Translations under genes and position numbers: made by a program
Origin: Oscillospiraceae bacterium
GTDB lineage: Bacteria > Bacillota > Clostridia > Oscillospirales > Ruminococcaceae
Assembly (NCBI GenBank): GCA_020054675.1
Contig: JAIHAL010000001.1
Location: forward strand, 62,001 to 126,000
Reading direction: 5' to 3'
DNA: 64,000 bases
In this document: piece by piece, positions 56,251-64,000 of the stretch
How the letters are laid out: each line of letters opens with the position of its first letter
Numbering within the stretch: position 1 is the first letter of the stretch
Notes under the pieces: generated by a model
Databases searched by the model: none
What the model saw: only the letters and a program-made list of their open reading frames with translations
Told to the model about the DNA's origin: nothing

Positions 56251-58272
56251 ATGGGCGGCAATATAGCTTTGATAGGGAATCCAAATTGCGGGAAAACGAC
56301 CCTTTTCAATGCCCTTACCGGAAGCAACCAATATGTAGGGAACTGGGCTGGGGTTACGGTAGAAAAAAAGACCGGGAGGACAATAAAGGGAAATTTTAAT
56401 ATTACCGACCTTCCCGGTATATATTCTCTTTCCCCATATTCGCTTGAAGAGAGAATAACGAAGGATTATGTGATAAATGAAAATCCCGATGCAATAATCA
56501 ATATAATAGACGGCACAAATATAGAAAGGAATCTTTACCTTACCGTCCAGCTTATTGAACTTGGCAAACCTATGGTGCTTGTCATAAATATGATGGATGA
56601 TGTTGCCGCAAAGGGATGGAGCATAGATTGCGACTATCTTTCAAAGCTTTTGGGGATGCCTATTGTTCCCATATCGGCAAGGAAAAGCGAAAATATAGAT
56701 GAAGTTTTAAAGCAGGTTGAGTATGTTATAACACATAAAATAATTCCTCCTGAAATAACCTATGATTTAAAAACTCAAAATGCATTGAATGAAATATATT
56801 CGATAATAGTTAAAAATATCAGTGATGCCGAAAAAATCCCATATAATTTTTATGCCGCAAAGCTTTTGGAAGGTGATGAAGAGAGTGCAAAAAACTTAAA
56901 ACTTGAGAAATCACAGCTTGAAGCTGTTGAAAAGGTTATTCTTAAATATGAGAAAAATTCCGAATATCATGACAGGGAATCGATGCTTGCCGATGCAAGA
57001 TATAAATTTATTGAGGAAGTGGTAAGAAAAACGGTAGTTAAAAACGATTCTGAAGAAACGATGACAATTTCGGATAAAATTGATGCCGTAGTTACAAACA
57101 GATTTTTGGCGATACCGGTTTTCCTGCTTATAATGTTTTTAATGTTTTCTTTTACTTTTGGCCCGGTGGGGAAATTTTTAAGCGATATAATAGAAATTTT
57201 GGTAAATGATGTAATTGCTTCGTTTATAAGTGAAATTCTTGAAAAAGCAAATGCTCCGCAGTGGACTTATAGGCTTTTGCTGGATGGGGTTGTTTCGGGA
57301 GTCGGCGGAATTTTAACCTTTTTGCCTCAGATAGCAATTTTGTTTTTTTGCCTTTCTATTCTGGAAGACAGCGGATATATGGCAAGGGCGGCTTTTATAA
57401 CGGACAGGTTTTTAAGGCGGCTCGGACTTTCAGGGAAATCCTTTATACCCATGATAATGGGATTTGGCTGCACCACTCCTGCAGTTATGGCAACAAGGAC
57501 GCAGGAAAATATAAATGAACGCAGAATGACGATTATGCTTGTGCCGTTTATGTCTTGCGGCGCAAAGCTTACAATATACGCCCTTTTTGCCGGAGCTTTT
57601 TTTAAAGCAAATAAGGGACTTGTAATTTTCAGCATGTACATTTTAGGCTTTTTGGTTGCAATAGCGGTTGGCCTTTTGCTTAAAAAGACCATTTTTAAAG
57701 GCAATATGGCACTTTTTGTTATGGAGCTTCCTCCATACCGAATGCCAATGCCAAAATCGGTTTTAAAGAACACTTGGGATAAATGCAAAGGTTTTCTTGT
57801 CAAGGCGGGAACGGTTATTTTTTCAATGAGCATTGTGATATGGCTGCTCCAAAATTTTTCACCGTCTTTTCATATGGTAGATGACAGCTCGCAAAGTATT
57901 TTTGGAATTATCGGCGCTGCAATTGCTCCCGTTTTTGCTCCGCTTGGGTTTGGAACATGGCAGGCAAGCGTATCGCTGCTTTCCGGACTTGTTGCAAAGG
58001 AAGCTGTTGTTTCAAGCCTCGGAGTGCTTTACGGAGCAGGCGGCGACAGCCTTTCAGCAGTAATATCTTCGGTGTTTACTCCGCTTTCGGCATATAGTTA
58101 CATGGTATTTTGCCTTTTGTATGTTCCATGCATTTCTGCGTTTGCAACAATAAAGCGTGAAATGGGCAGCCTTAAATGGGCGCTTGCTTCGGCGGCAATG
58201 CAGATAGGCGTTGCATATTTGGTTTCTTTGTTAATTTATCAGGCCGGAAGCCTTATAGGGAGGATTTTTTAA
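56251..58272 (+). CDS. feoB: Ferrous iron transporter FeoB
   Basis: A 673-residue membrane transporter. The N-terminal G domain has GNPNCGKTTLFN (9-20), VGNWAGVTVE, DLPGIYSLSP and NMMD. The C-terminal membrane part has two Gate motifs with LPQIAILFFCLSILEDSGYMARAAF and GCTTPAVMATRT. FeoB imports Fe2+, useful for the Fe-S proteins encoded elsewhere in the window. It is followed directly by a short Cys-rich protein gene. Confidence 0.97.
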   Translation: MGGNIALIGNPNCGKTTLFNALTGSNQYVGNWAGVTVEKKTGRTIKGNFNITDLPGIYSLSPYSLEERITKDYVINENPDAIINIIDGTNIERNLYLTVQLIELGKPMVLVINMMDDVAAKGWSIDCDYLSKLLGMPIVPISARKSENIDEVLKQVEYVITHKIIPPEITYDLKTQNALNEIYSIIVKNISDAEKIPYNFYAAKLLEGDEESAKNLKLEKSQLEAVEKVILKYEKNSEYHDRESMLADARYKFIEEVVRKTVVKNDSEETMTISDKIDAVVTNRFLAIPVFLLIMFLMFSFTFGPVGKFLSDIIEILVNDVIASFISEILEKANAPQWTYRLLLDGVVSGVGGILTFLPQIAILFFCLSILEDSGYMARAAFITDRFLRRLGLSGKSFIPMIMGFGCTTPAVMATRTQENINERRMTIMLVPFMSCGAKLTIYALFAGAFFKANKGLVIFSMYILGFLVAIAVGLLLKKTIFKGNMALFVMELPPYRMPMPKSVLKNTWDKCKGFLVKAGTVIFSMSIVIWLLQNFSPSFHMVDDSSQSIFGIIGAAIAPVFAPLGFGTWQASVSLLSGLVAKEAVVSSLGVLYGAGGDSLSAVISSVFTPLSAYSYMVFCLLYVPCISAFATIKREMGSLKWALASAAMQIGVAYLVSLLIYQAGSLIGRIF

Positions 58273-58452
58273 ATGGGTATTGGAGCAATTTTTATAGTTG
58301 CTTTTTGCATAGCGTTAATTCTTTTAGGAATTTTTATTTTCATAAGAATTGTTGCAAGGGCTTTAAAAGGGCAATCTTCATGCGGGGATTGCAAAAATTG
58401 CCGGGTTGAAAATTGCCCGTCAAGAAGGAAAGAAAATTCCCAAAAAGATTGA
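58273..58452 (+). CDS. FeoB-associated Cys-rich membrane protein
   Basis: A 59-residue protein, with an ATG right after the feoB stop. One membrane helix (about 4-26) is followed by a short cytoplasmic tail with CGDCKNCRVENC, four cysteines likely to bind iron or an Fe-S cluster. Such proteins are regularly encoded downstream of feoB in Firmicutes (FeoB-associated Cys-rich proteins) and may replace FeoC. Confidence 0.88.
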   Translation: MGIGAIFIVAFCIALILLGIFIFIRIVARALKGQSSCGDCKNCRVENCPSRRKENSQKD

Positions 58453-58542
58453 TAAAAAGTTATTAAAGCAGAAATTCTCCTATAAAAATATTACAAAACG
58501 GATACAAATGATTTCATAAAGAATACATTAACTATTTACATG

Positions 58543-58571
58543 TTGACTTTTTAGTGAAATCTTGCTATTAT
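58543..58571 (+). promoter_or_regulatory. Promoter of the kinase-like gene
   Basis: TTGACT (58543-58548), 17-base spacer, TATTAT (58566-58571) with an extended TGC. Confidence 0.7.
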
Positions 58572-58624
58572 TACAATAATACATATTGTACCCAAAATGT
58601 ATTTTGTATAGGAGAACTTTTTAT

Positions 58625-60370
58625 ATGGGAGAAAATTTTAAACTCTGTCTGGGCTGTATGGAGCCAAAAACAGCTGACGGTGTTTGCCCGAATTGCGGCT
58701 ATTCGGATGATGCCCCTTATTTGCCGTCTTATATTGCTCCGGGCACGGTTTTAAATGAGCGTTATCTTGTCGGCAGACTTTTAAAGTATAACGGAGAAGG
58801 AGCCACATATATTGCTTATGATACCGTTACGGACCGTAAGGTTTTGATAAGGGAATATATGCCTGATACATTATGCAGCAGGGTAAAAGGCAGCGCGATA
58901 ATAAGCGTAAATCCAAAGCATTTGGTACAGTATAAAGCATTTATGTCCGAATTTACAGAACTTAACCAAGTGCTTTCAAGGATGAGGACATTAAACCATA
59001 TCAATCCGGCACTGGAACTTTTTGCCGAAAACAATACGACATATGTTGTGTTTGCGTATATAAAAGGAAGGACATTAAAAGATTATCTTCAAGAAAATGC
59101 GGGGGAATTGTCTTGGGAAGAGGTTAAAAAGATTTTCCCGCCTATTTTTACGACTTTAAGCCTTGTTCATAATGCCGGATTGGTTCACCGCGGCATAAGT
59201 CCTGAAACAATTTGGGTGACTGATAAGGGCGAATTAAAGATTACTGATTTTTGCATTGCCGCGGCAAGAACCGCAAATACAGAGCTTGCTTCCGAAGTTT
59301 TTGCCGGATATGCGGCGCCTGAACAATATTCGTCAAGCAGCTGGCATGGGACATGGACTGATGTTTACGGAATATCCGCCCTGCTTTATAGAATCCTAAC
59401 GGGAAGCATGCCTACTGAGGCAATGAGCAGGATTGGAAACGATAATTTGTGCGAGCCTGCAAAGCTCAATCCAAATATTCCGCCAAATGTTTCAAAGGTA
59501 ATTATGGCAGGACTTAAGCTTTCAGGTGAAGTAAGGATTCAAACTATAACCGAATTTGTGACAAAACTTTTTGAACAGCCGGAATATCTTGAACGCAAGA
59601 CAGAAAAAACAATTTCTATGCAAATTCCAAAACAACCTGCAAGGAGTATTTCGTCTAAAAATATGGCAAATAATTTGCAATCAAGAAAGAAAAATGCAAA
59701 AGTAAAGCAAGTTAAAGTGGGACTCATGGTATTTTTGATAGTGTTTGTAATACTTGCTGCCGCTGGAACGGCTTCGCTTGTCTTTTTGAACGGTTCCGGA
59801 AGCAGTAGCCTTGCAGAGGATGCTGTTTCTGATACTTCAGCGGGAATGATGCTTTCATCGGCTGAAACATCATCTTCGGAAACTTCGGCAACGGTATCAA
59901 GCAAAGAAACTCAAACTTCGTCGGAAGATGATAAAAAATATGAAATGCCGTCTTTTGTAAATAAAAATTATGAAGCTATAAAAAATTCCGAAACCTATAA
60001 AGGTTGGCTTAAATTTGTTCCTGAATATGAGTACAATGATTCTTATGAAAAGAATGTTATTTTTTATCAATCAATAGAAGCGGGGGAACTGATAGCTGAG
60101 GGAACGGAAGTTGTACTGAAAATTTCACTTGGCCCTCAAAACGTTTCCGTGCCGGATTATTACGGGCTTACCGGAAAGGAATATACAAAAATACTTAATG
60201 ACAACAACATAAAGTTTTCTGTTATTTATCAGGAAAATAGCGATTATGTAAACGGATATGTTTTTAAAACAAGCAAGGAGCCTGGAGAAATAATAAATGT
60301 CGCCAAAGGCGAGGAACTTGTTGTTTATGTTGCTAAAAATGACGATTATTCAAGCATTTCTTCGTATTGA
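58625..60370 (+). CDS. Zinc-ribbon/kinase-fold/PASTA membrane protein, probable pseudokinase
   Basis: A 581-residue protein. A zinc ribbon (Cys8, 11, 21, 24) leads into a Ser/Thr-kinase fold at about 44-320, a membrane helix at 365-388, a Ser/Thr-rich linker and two PASTA-like repeats outside the cell (about 434-575). Kinase motifs are degenerate: the VAIK lysine is Arg76 (VLIREY), the HRD aspartate is Gly190 (HRGISPET), the metal-binding asparagine is Thr195, and DFG is DFC (208-210). The glycine-rich loop and APEQY remain. It is probably a pseudokinase that senses muropeptides or lipid II through PASTA. The start is ATG 58625 behind AGGAGA. Confidence 0.85.
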   Translation: MGENFKLCLGCMEPKTADGVCPNCGYSDDAPYLPSYIAPGTVLNERYLVGRLLKYNGEGATYIAYDTVTDRKVLIREYMPDTLCSRVKGSAIISVNPKHLVQYKAFMSEFTELNQVLSRMRTLNHINPALELFAENNTTYVVFAYIKGRTLKDYLQENAGELSWEEVKKIFPPIFTTLSLVHNAGLVHRGISPETIWVTDKGELKITDFCIAAARTANTELASEVFAGYAAPEQYSSSSWHGTWTDVYGISALLYRILTGSMPTEAMSRIGNDNLCEPAKLNPNIPPNVSKVIMAGLKLSGEVRIQTITEFVTKLFEQPEYLERKTEKTISMQIPKQPARSISSKNMANNLQSRKKNAKVKQVKVGLMVFLIVFVILAAAGTASLVFLNGSGSSSLAEDAVSDTSAGMMLSSAETSSSETSATVSSKETQTSSEDDKKYEMPSFVNKNYEAIKNSETYKGWLKFVPEYEYNDSYEKNVIFYQSIEAGELIAEGTEVVLKISLGPQNVSVPDYYGLTGKEYTKILNDNNIKFSVIYQENSDYVNGYVFKTSKEPGEIINVAKGEELVVYVAKNDDYSSISSY

Positions 60371-60373
60371 TGG

Positions 60374-60402
60374 TTGACAAAAACTTTAAAATGATGTATT
60401 AT
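60374..60402 (+). promoter_or_regulatory. Promoter of the thi operon
   Basis: TTGACA (60374-60379), 17-base spacer, TATTAT (60397-60402), just before the TPP riboswitch. Confidence 0.82.
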
Positions 60403-60417
60403 TTAGAAAACTTAATA

Positions 60418-60512
60418 GTCGGGGGGCTTGCACATGCAGGCTGAGATAAAGCGAAATGTAGCTTTGACCCGTTAACCTGATTTGGATAATGCCAACGTAG
60501 GGAACTATCATT
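60418..60512 (+). promoter_or_regulatory. TPP riboswitch (THI element)
   Basis: The conserved core is nearly perfect: GGGGGGCTTGCA, then GGCTGAGAT, GACCCGTTAACCTGAT, GGATAATGCC and AACGTAGGGAA. It binds thiamine pyrophosphate and, with the terminator at 60546, would shut off thiC-thiE-thiD when TPP is plentiful. Confidence 0.97.
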
Positions 60513-60545
60513 AAAATGGTGATTCTATTTTAATTTTTTGATGAT

Positions 60546-60583
60546 AAGGTATGCCTGCGTATAGGCATGCCTTATTTTATTTT
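60546..60583 (+). terminator. Riboswitch-controlled terminator before thiC
   Basis: An 11-base stem (60546-60556 with 60563-60573, one G-U) is followed by ATTTTATTTTT. It lies 34 bases after the riboswitch core and before the thiC ribosome binding site. Confidence 0.9.
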
Positions 60584-60597
60584 TAAGGAGAATTGAA

Positions 60598-61911
60598 ATG
60601 GAATTTAAAACTCAAATGGAAGCGGCTAAAAAAGGTATAATTACAAAAGAAATGGAGATTGTGTCGGGAAAAGAAAATATTCCGGTGCAGAAGCTTGTCG
60701 AGCTTATTGCCAAGGGAGAAGTCATCATTCCTGCAAACATAAAACATAAATCGCTTTCTCCGGAAGGCATAGGCAGGGGACTTAGGACAAAAATAAATGT
60801 AAATCTCGGAATTTCCGGGGATAAGGCGGATTATGAGCTTGAGATGGAAAAAGCAAGGCTTGCCGTAAAATTTGGAGCTGAAGCAATAATGGATCTCAGC
60901 AATTACGGCAAAACAAATGCTTTTAGGAAAAAGCTTATAGAATTTTCTCCCGCAATGATAGGAACCGTTCCTGTGTATGATGCGGTTGGCTACCTTGAAA
61001 AGGAACTTTGTGAAATCACTGCAAGGGATTTTCTTTCTGTGATAAAAGCGCATGCCGAAGAAGGCGTTGATTTTATGACAATACACGCCGGAATAAATAA
61101 AAGGGCGGTTGAAGCCTTTAAGAGGACCAAAAGGCTTACAAATATCGTTTCAAGGGGAGGAGCTTTGCTTTTTGCATGGATGGAAATGACAGGTAATGAA
61201 AATCCTTTTTACGAATATTATGATGAGGTTCTTGAAATCCTTAGGGAATACGATGTCACAATAAGCCTTGGGGATGCTTTAAGACCAGGCAGTATAAACG
61301 ACAGTACGGATGCAGGGCAAATAAGCGAACTTATTGAACTTGGAAACCTTGCAAAACGCGCTTGGGAAAAAGATGTTCAGGTTATGGTTGAAGGCCCCGG
61401 ACATATGGCAATGAATGAAATTGCCGCAAATATGACATTGCAGAAAAAGCTTTGCCACAATGCTCCGTTTTACGTTCTTGGGCCTATTGTTACGGATATA
61501 GCACCCGGATATGACCATATAACTTCCGCAATAGGTGGAGCAATTGCCGCCGCAAACGGTGCGGATTTCCTTTGTTATGTTACTCCGGCGGAGCATTTAA
61601 GACTTCCCGATATAAATGACGTAAAGGAAGGGATAGTGGCATCCAAAATAGCGGCGCATGCTGCGGATATTGCCAAGGGAATTCCGGGAGCAAGGGAAAT
61701 CGACAATAAAATGAGTGATGCAAGGAGAAGGGTTGCTTGGGAGGAAATGTTTTCTTTTGCAATTGACCCTCAAAAAGCAAGGGAATATTTTGAAAGCACT
61801 CCGCCATCTGACAGGCATACATGTTCAATGTGCGGCAAAATGTGCGCAATGAAAACCACAAATATGATTTTAAACGGCGAAAAGATAGAACTTGGCGGAA
61901 AGGTTGAATAA
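60598..61911 (+). CDS. thiC: Phosphomethylpyrimidine synthase ThiC
   Basis: A 437-residue radical SAM enzyme that turns AIR into HMP-P for thiamine synthesis. It has [49 protein letters not shown] and [11 protein letters not shown]. The cluster motif near the C-terminus is CSMCGKMC, spaced CX2CX3C, one residue shorter than the CX2CX4C of the long ThiC form. The length fits the short form of Clostridia and archaea. AAGGAG precedes ATG 60598. Confidence 0.97.
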   Translation: MEFKTQMEAAKKGIITKEMEIVSGKENIPVQKLVELIAKGEVIIPANIKHKSLSPEGIGRGLRTKINVNLGISGDKADYELEMEKARLAVKFGAEAIMDLSNYGKTNAFRKKLIEFSPAMIGTVPVYDAVGYLEKELCEITARDFLSVIKAHAEEGVDFMTIHAGINKRAVEAFKRTKRLTNIVSRGGALLFAWMEMTGNENPFYEYYDEVLEILREYDVTISLGDALRPGSINDSTDAGQISELIELGNLAKRAWEKDVQVMVEGPGHMAMNEIAANMTLQKKLCHNAPFYVLGPIVTDIAPGYDHITSAIGGAIAAANGADFLCYVTPAEHLRLPDINDVKEGIVASKIAAHAADIAKGIPGAREIDNKMSDARRRVAWEEMFSFAIDPQKAREYFESTPPSDRHTCSMCGKMCAMKTTNMILNGEKIELGGKVE

Positions 61912-61912
61912 A

Positions 61913-62557
61913 ATGAAAAAATTTAATCCTCTGCTTTACCTTGTGACGGACAGCTCCGGCCTTGAAGAAAAGGATTTTTTAAATAAGGTGGAACAGGCAT
62001 TGAAAGGCGGAGTTACGCTCTTGCAATTAAGGGAAAAGGAAAAAAGCGGGCTTGAATTTTATAATTTGTCGCTGAAAGTAAAAAAAATTGCCGATTTTTA
62101 TGATGTTCCGCTGATAATAAACGATAGAGCTGATATAGCTTTGGCAGTTGATGCCGATGGTGTTCATTTGGGGCAAAGCGATATTCCTGTGTTTGAAGCA
62201 AGAAAAATGCTTGGACCTGATAAAATAATAGGCGCCAGCACAAAAACCATCGAACAGGCTAAAAAAGCTGAAAATGATGGTGCGGATTATCTTGGTGTAG
62301 GGGCAATTTTTCCGACAACGACAAAGGTGATAACTGTAATTACTCCCGTAAAAACACTTGATGAAATATGCAGGAATGTTAAAATACCGGCGGTTGCAAT
62401 AGGCGGCCTGAATAAGGAAAATATCAATGTTTTAAAAGGTGTTCCGATAAGCGGAGTATCGGTTGTATCGGCAGTAATGAAAAGCGAAAATCCTTTCGAG
62501 GCTGCAAGGGATTTAAAAACTGCCGTAACTCAGATTTTAAACGGAGATATGCAATGA
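61913..62557 (+). CDS. thiE: Thiamine-phosphate synthase
   Basis: A 214-residue TIM-barrel enzyme joining HMP-PP and thiazole phosphate. LYLVTDSS starts the barrel; the sequences LQLREK, LIINDRADIALAVDADGVHLGQSD, GASTKTIEQA and DYLGVGAIFPTTTK are diagnostic. ATG 61913 is one base after the thiC stop; the open frame starting at 61892 lies inside thiC. Confidence 0.96.
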   Translation: MKKFNPLLYLVTDSSGLEEKDFLNKVEQALKGGVTLLQLREKEKSGLEFYNLSLKVKKIADFYDVPLIINDRADIALAVDADGVHLGQSDIPVFEARKMLGPDKIIGASTKTIEQAKKAENDGADYLGVGAIFPTTTKVITVITPVKTLDEICRNVKIPAVAIGGLNKENINVLKGVPISGVSVVSAVMKSENPFEAARDLKTAVTQILNGDMQ

Positions 62558-63333
62558 AAAAAGTGCTTTCAATAGCAGGTTCCGACCCAAGCGGCGGTGC
62601 GGGCATTCAGGCGGATATAAAAACAATTTCGGCGCATAGGATGTATGCCATGTCGGTTGAAACTGCCCTGACTGTTCAAAATACCATGGGAGTGCATGAG
62701 GTATTTGGGATTCCTGCTGATTTTGTGAAAAAACAGCTTGAATATGTTTTGGAAGATATACCTCCGGATGCCGTAAAAATAGGCATGCTTTTTTCGGCAG
62801 ATACAATATCCTGCATAGCGGAAACACTTGATAAATTCGGAGCAAAAAATATTGTGCTCGACCCGGTTATGCTTTCCACAAGCGGCAAAAGGCTTTTGGA
62901 TGAAACTGCTGAAAGTATTTTAATAAAAAAGCTTTTTCCGTTGTCGGATTTGGTTACTCCAAACATTCATGAAGCGGAAAAGATTAGCGGGATAAAAATA
63001 AACTCCATTGAAGATATAAAAAAAGCTGCAAGTTTGCTTTCAAAACGATGTAAAGGCAATGTGCTTGTCAAAGGAGGACATTTTGGAGAATGCATCGATG
63101 TTCTTTATTTTGAAAATCAGTTTTTCATTTTTGAGGGAAAAAGAATAAACAATCCTAATACCCATGGCACGGGGTGCACACTTTCCTCGGCAATAGCATG
63201 CGGTCTTGCCGCGGGCAAAAGCATTCCTGAAAGCGTTATGCTTGCAAAGGAATATGTAAGCGGAGCAATAGGGGCAATGCTTGATATAGGGAAAGGCAGG
63301 GGCCCGCTTGACCATTTTTGGAATTTGAAATGA
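62554..63333 (+). CDS. thiD: Hydroxymethylpyrimidine/phosphomethylpyrimidine kinase
   Basis: A 259-residue ribokinase-fold kinase that phosphorylates HMP-P. It has SIAGSDPSGGAGIQADIKT, NTMGVHEV, VLDPVMLSTSG, TPNIHEAEKISG, VLVKGGHF and THGTGCTLSSAIACGLA, which contains the catalytic region. It overlaps thiE by ATGA. The thiazole-branch genes are not in this operon. Confidence 0.97.
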   Translation: MKKVLSIAGSDPSGGAGIQADIKTISAHRMYAMSVETALTVQNTMGVHEVFGIPADFVKKQLEYVLEDIPPDAVKIGMLFSADTISCIAETLDKFGAKNIVLDPVMLSTSGKRLLDETAESILIKKLFPLSDLVTPNIHEAEKISGIKINSIEDIKKAASLLSKRCKGNVLVKGGHFGECIDVLYFENQFFIFEGKRINNPNTHGTGCTLSSAIACGLAAGKSIPESVMLAKEYVSGAIGAMLDIGKGRGPLDHFWNLK

Positions 63334-63341
63334 TTTTTTAA

Positions 63342-63378
63342 GCAAAAGCGGCTGAACTAAAAGTCCAGCCGTTTTTGC
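63342..63378. terminator. Terminator after thiD
   Basis: GCAAAAGCGGCTG (63342-63354) pairs with CAGCCGTTTTTGC (63366-63378) with one mismatch; T- and A-runs on the sides let it also serve the convergent SASP gene. Confidence 0.78.
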
Positions 63379-63422
63379 ATTTTAATTAGTTTCGTTTAGT
63401 ATTTCAGTTTTCTTCAGACAGG

Positions 63423-63605
63423 TTATTTTTGAGTTTTGTAGGCGTCTATCATCTTTTTAACCATACGTCCGCCTATTGAACCAGCCTGCTGAGAGGTCAA
63501 GTCGCCGTTATATCCGGGCTTGAGATTTACTCCTACTTCGTTTGCAGATTCCATCTTAAAACGTTCTAAAGCTTCTCTGCCTTGCGGTGTTGTTACGCCT
63601 TTCAT
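63423..63605 (-). CDS. Small acid-soluble spore protein, alpha/beta type
   Basis: A 60-residue DNA-binding protein of the spore core. The pattern ALERFKMESANEVGVNL and NGDLTSQQAGSIGGRMVKKMI matches the alpha/beta SASP family, with the GPR protease site expected near MESANEVG. It coats spore DNA and protects it from UV and heat. AAGGAG lies before the ATG. This is the clearest sign that the host makes endospores. Confidence 0.93.
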   Translation of the reverse strand: MKGVTTPQGREALERFKMESANEVGVNLKPGYNGDLTSQQAGSIGGRMVKKMIDAYKTQK

Positions 63606-63658
63606 AACACTTACAACTCCTTAAAAAATAATTTTTTGAAGCATGGGGTTTGCTTTAT

Positions 63659-63687
63659 TAGTATTGCATAACTTATTGCGTTTATAA
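63659..63687 (-). promoter_or_regulatory. Possible forespore (sigma-G type) promoter of the SASP gene
   Basis: On the minus strand a CAATACTA (63659-63666) resembles the sigma-G -10 CATACTA, with TTATAA (63682-63687) 15 bases upstream as a weak -35. Confidence 0.3.
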
Positions 63688-63729
63688 GTGTAATTTTTTA
63701 TCAACATCGCCAAATTTTATCATTGAATA

Positions 63730-64000
63730 TTAAATTTCCGGCGGAGCAAAATTCTCCATTATTTTAAGCGCAATGCGTATTCCGTCAACGGCGGCGCTCA
63801 TTATTCCGCCTGCATATCCGGCGCCTTCCCCGCAAGGGTAAAGATTTTCAACATTTATGGATTGCAAATTTTCGTTTCTTGTAATTCTTATGGGAGAGGA
63901 AGTTCTTGTTTCAGGAGCGGTAAGTATTGCATCTTTTTCACCAAAGCATTTCATGTTTCTTGAAAATTTTTCAAGACCTGTTTTCATCATGTCCGTTATA
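63730..64000 (-). CDS. FAD-dependent dehydrogenase (COG2509), C-terminal part
   Basis: The open frame runs off the window at 64000, so only about 90 C-terminal residues are seen. The sequence APETRTSSPIRITRNENLQS and LYPCGEGAGYAGGIMSAAVDG is the hallmark of COG2509 FAD-dependent dehydrogenases, found in most Clostridia. The substrate is unknown. Confidence 0.88.
   Translation of the reverse strand, partial: ITDMMKTGLEKFSRNMKCFGEKDAILTAPETRTSSPIRITRNENLQSINVENLYPCGEGAGYAGGIMSAAVDGIRIALKIMENFAPPEI

Overview
The window reads as chromosome from an anaerobic, endospore-forming, low-GC Firmicute, probably a Clostridia member of the Oscillospirales/Ruminococcaceae kind. The evidence is an alpha/beta-type SASP gene, SpoIIM- and SpoIIE-type proteins, GatCAB, FeoAB, an iron-only-hydrogenase-like sensory protein, an orphan Na+-decarboxylase beta/gamma pair, AGGAGG-type ribosome binding sites, frequent TTG/GTG starts, and near-consensus TTGACA-17-TATAAT promoters. 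This placement is an inference; no 16S gene is present.

Layout. 1-0.8 kb: end of a U32 peptidase gene. 1.0-5.6 kb: str operon rpsL-rpsG-fusA-tuf, followed by a convergent SDR reductase gene resembling EF-P 5-aminopentanone reductase. 6.6-10.7 kb: MacB-type ABC transporter whose middle gene encodes a secreted, Ser/Thr-repeat, membrane-anchored protein. 10.75-15.8 kb: a DUF896 gene facing a four-gene minus-strand operon made of a [2Fe-2S] thioredoxin-like protein, an HfsB-like hydrogenase/PAS sensor, a SpoIIE-type phosphatase and a TnpB-like protein that has lost RuvC catalytic residues; a structured RNA-like segment follows the last gene. 15.9-23.6 kb: trpB2, an aminotransferase, hemW, lepA, a DUF421/DUF4363 pair and nrdR. 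24-38.7 kb: purine permease, spoIIM, DUF624, rpsO-pnp with structured leaders, two small genes whose ribosome binding sites lie in hairpins, recD2-comF, mreB, oadB/oadG, mscS, a hydrolase and DUF3788.

39.1-49.4 kb is an accessory island in one direction: a Snf2/DEAD-type helicase with a C-terminal DUF3883 nuclease-like domain, a DUF1156 DNA methylase, a DUF499 AAA ATPase with an N-terminal Swt1-type HEPN domain, and a small protein of unknown function. It has its own consensus promoter, richer CGN arginine codon use than the flanks, and a Phd/VapC toxin-antitoxin pair plus gene debris beside it. It looks like a phage-defence cassette.

50.5-55.8 kb: ligA-gatC-gatA-gatB. 55.9-58.5 kb: feoA-feoB plus a short Cys-rich membrane protein. 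58.5-60.4 kb: a membrane protein with zinc ribbon, kinase fold and PASTA repeats whose kinase motifs are degenerate. 60.4-63.3 kb: a TPP riboswitch with terminator controlling thiC-thiE-thiD. 63.4-64 kb: an SASP gene and the 3' end of an FAD-dependent dehydrogenase gene.

The best candidates for new biology are the catalytically degraded TnpB-like protein with its RNA-like 3' flank inside a redox-sensing operon, the helicase/methylase/HEPN-ATPase island, and the PASTA pseudokinase. All functional statements are from reading the sequence and from family knowledge; no searches were run.
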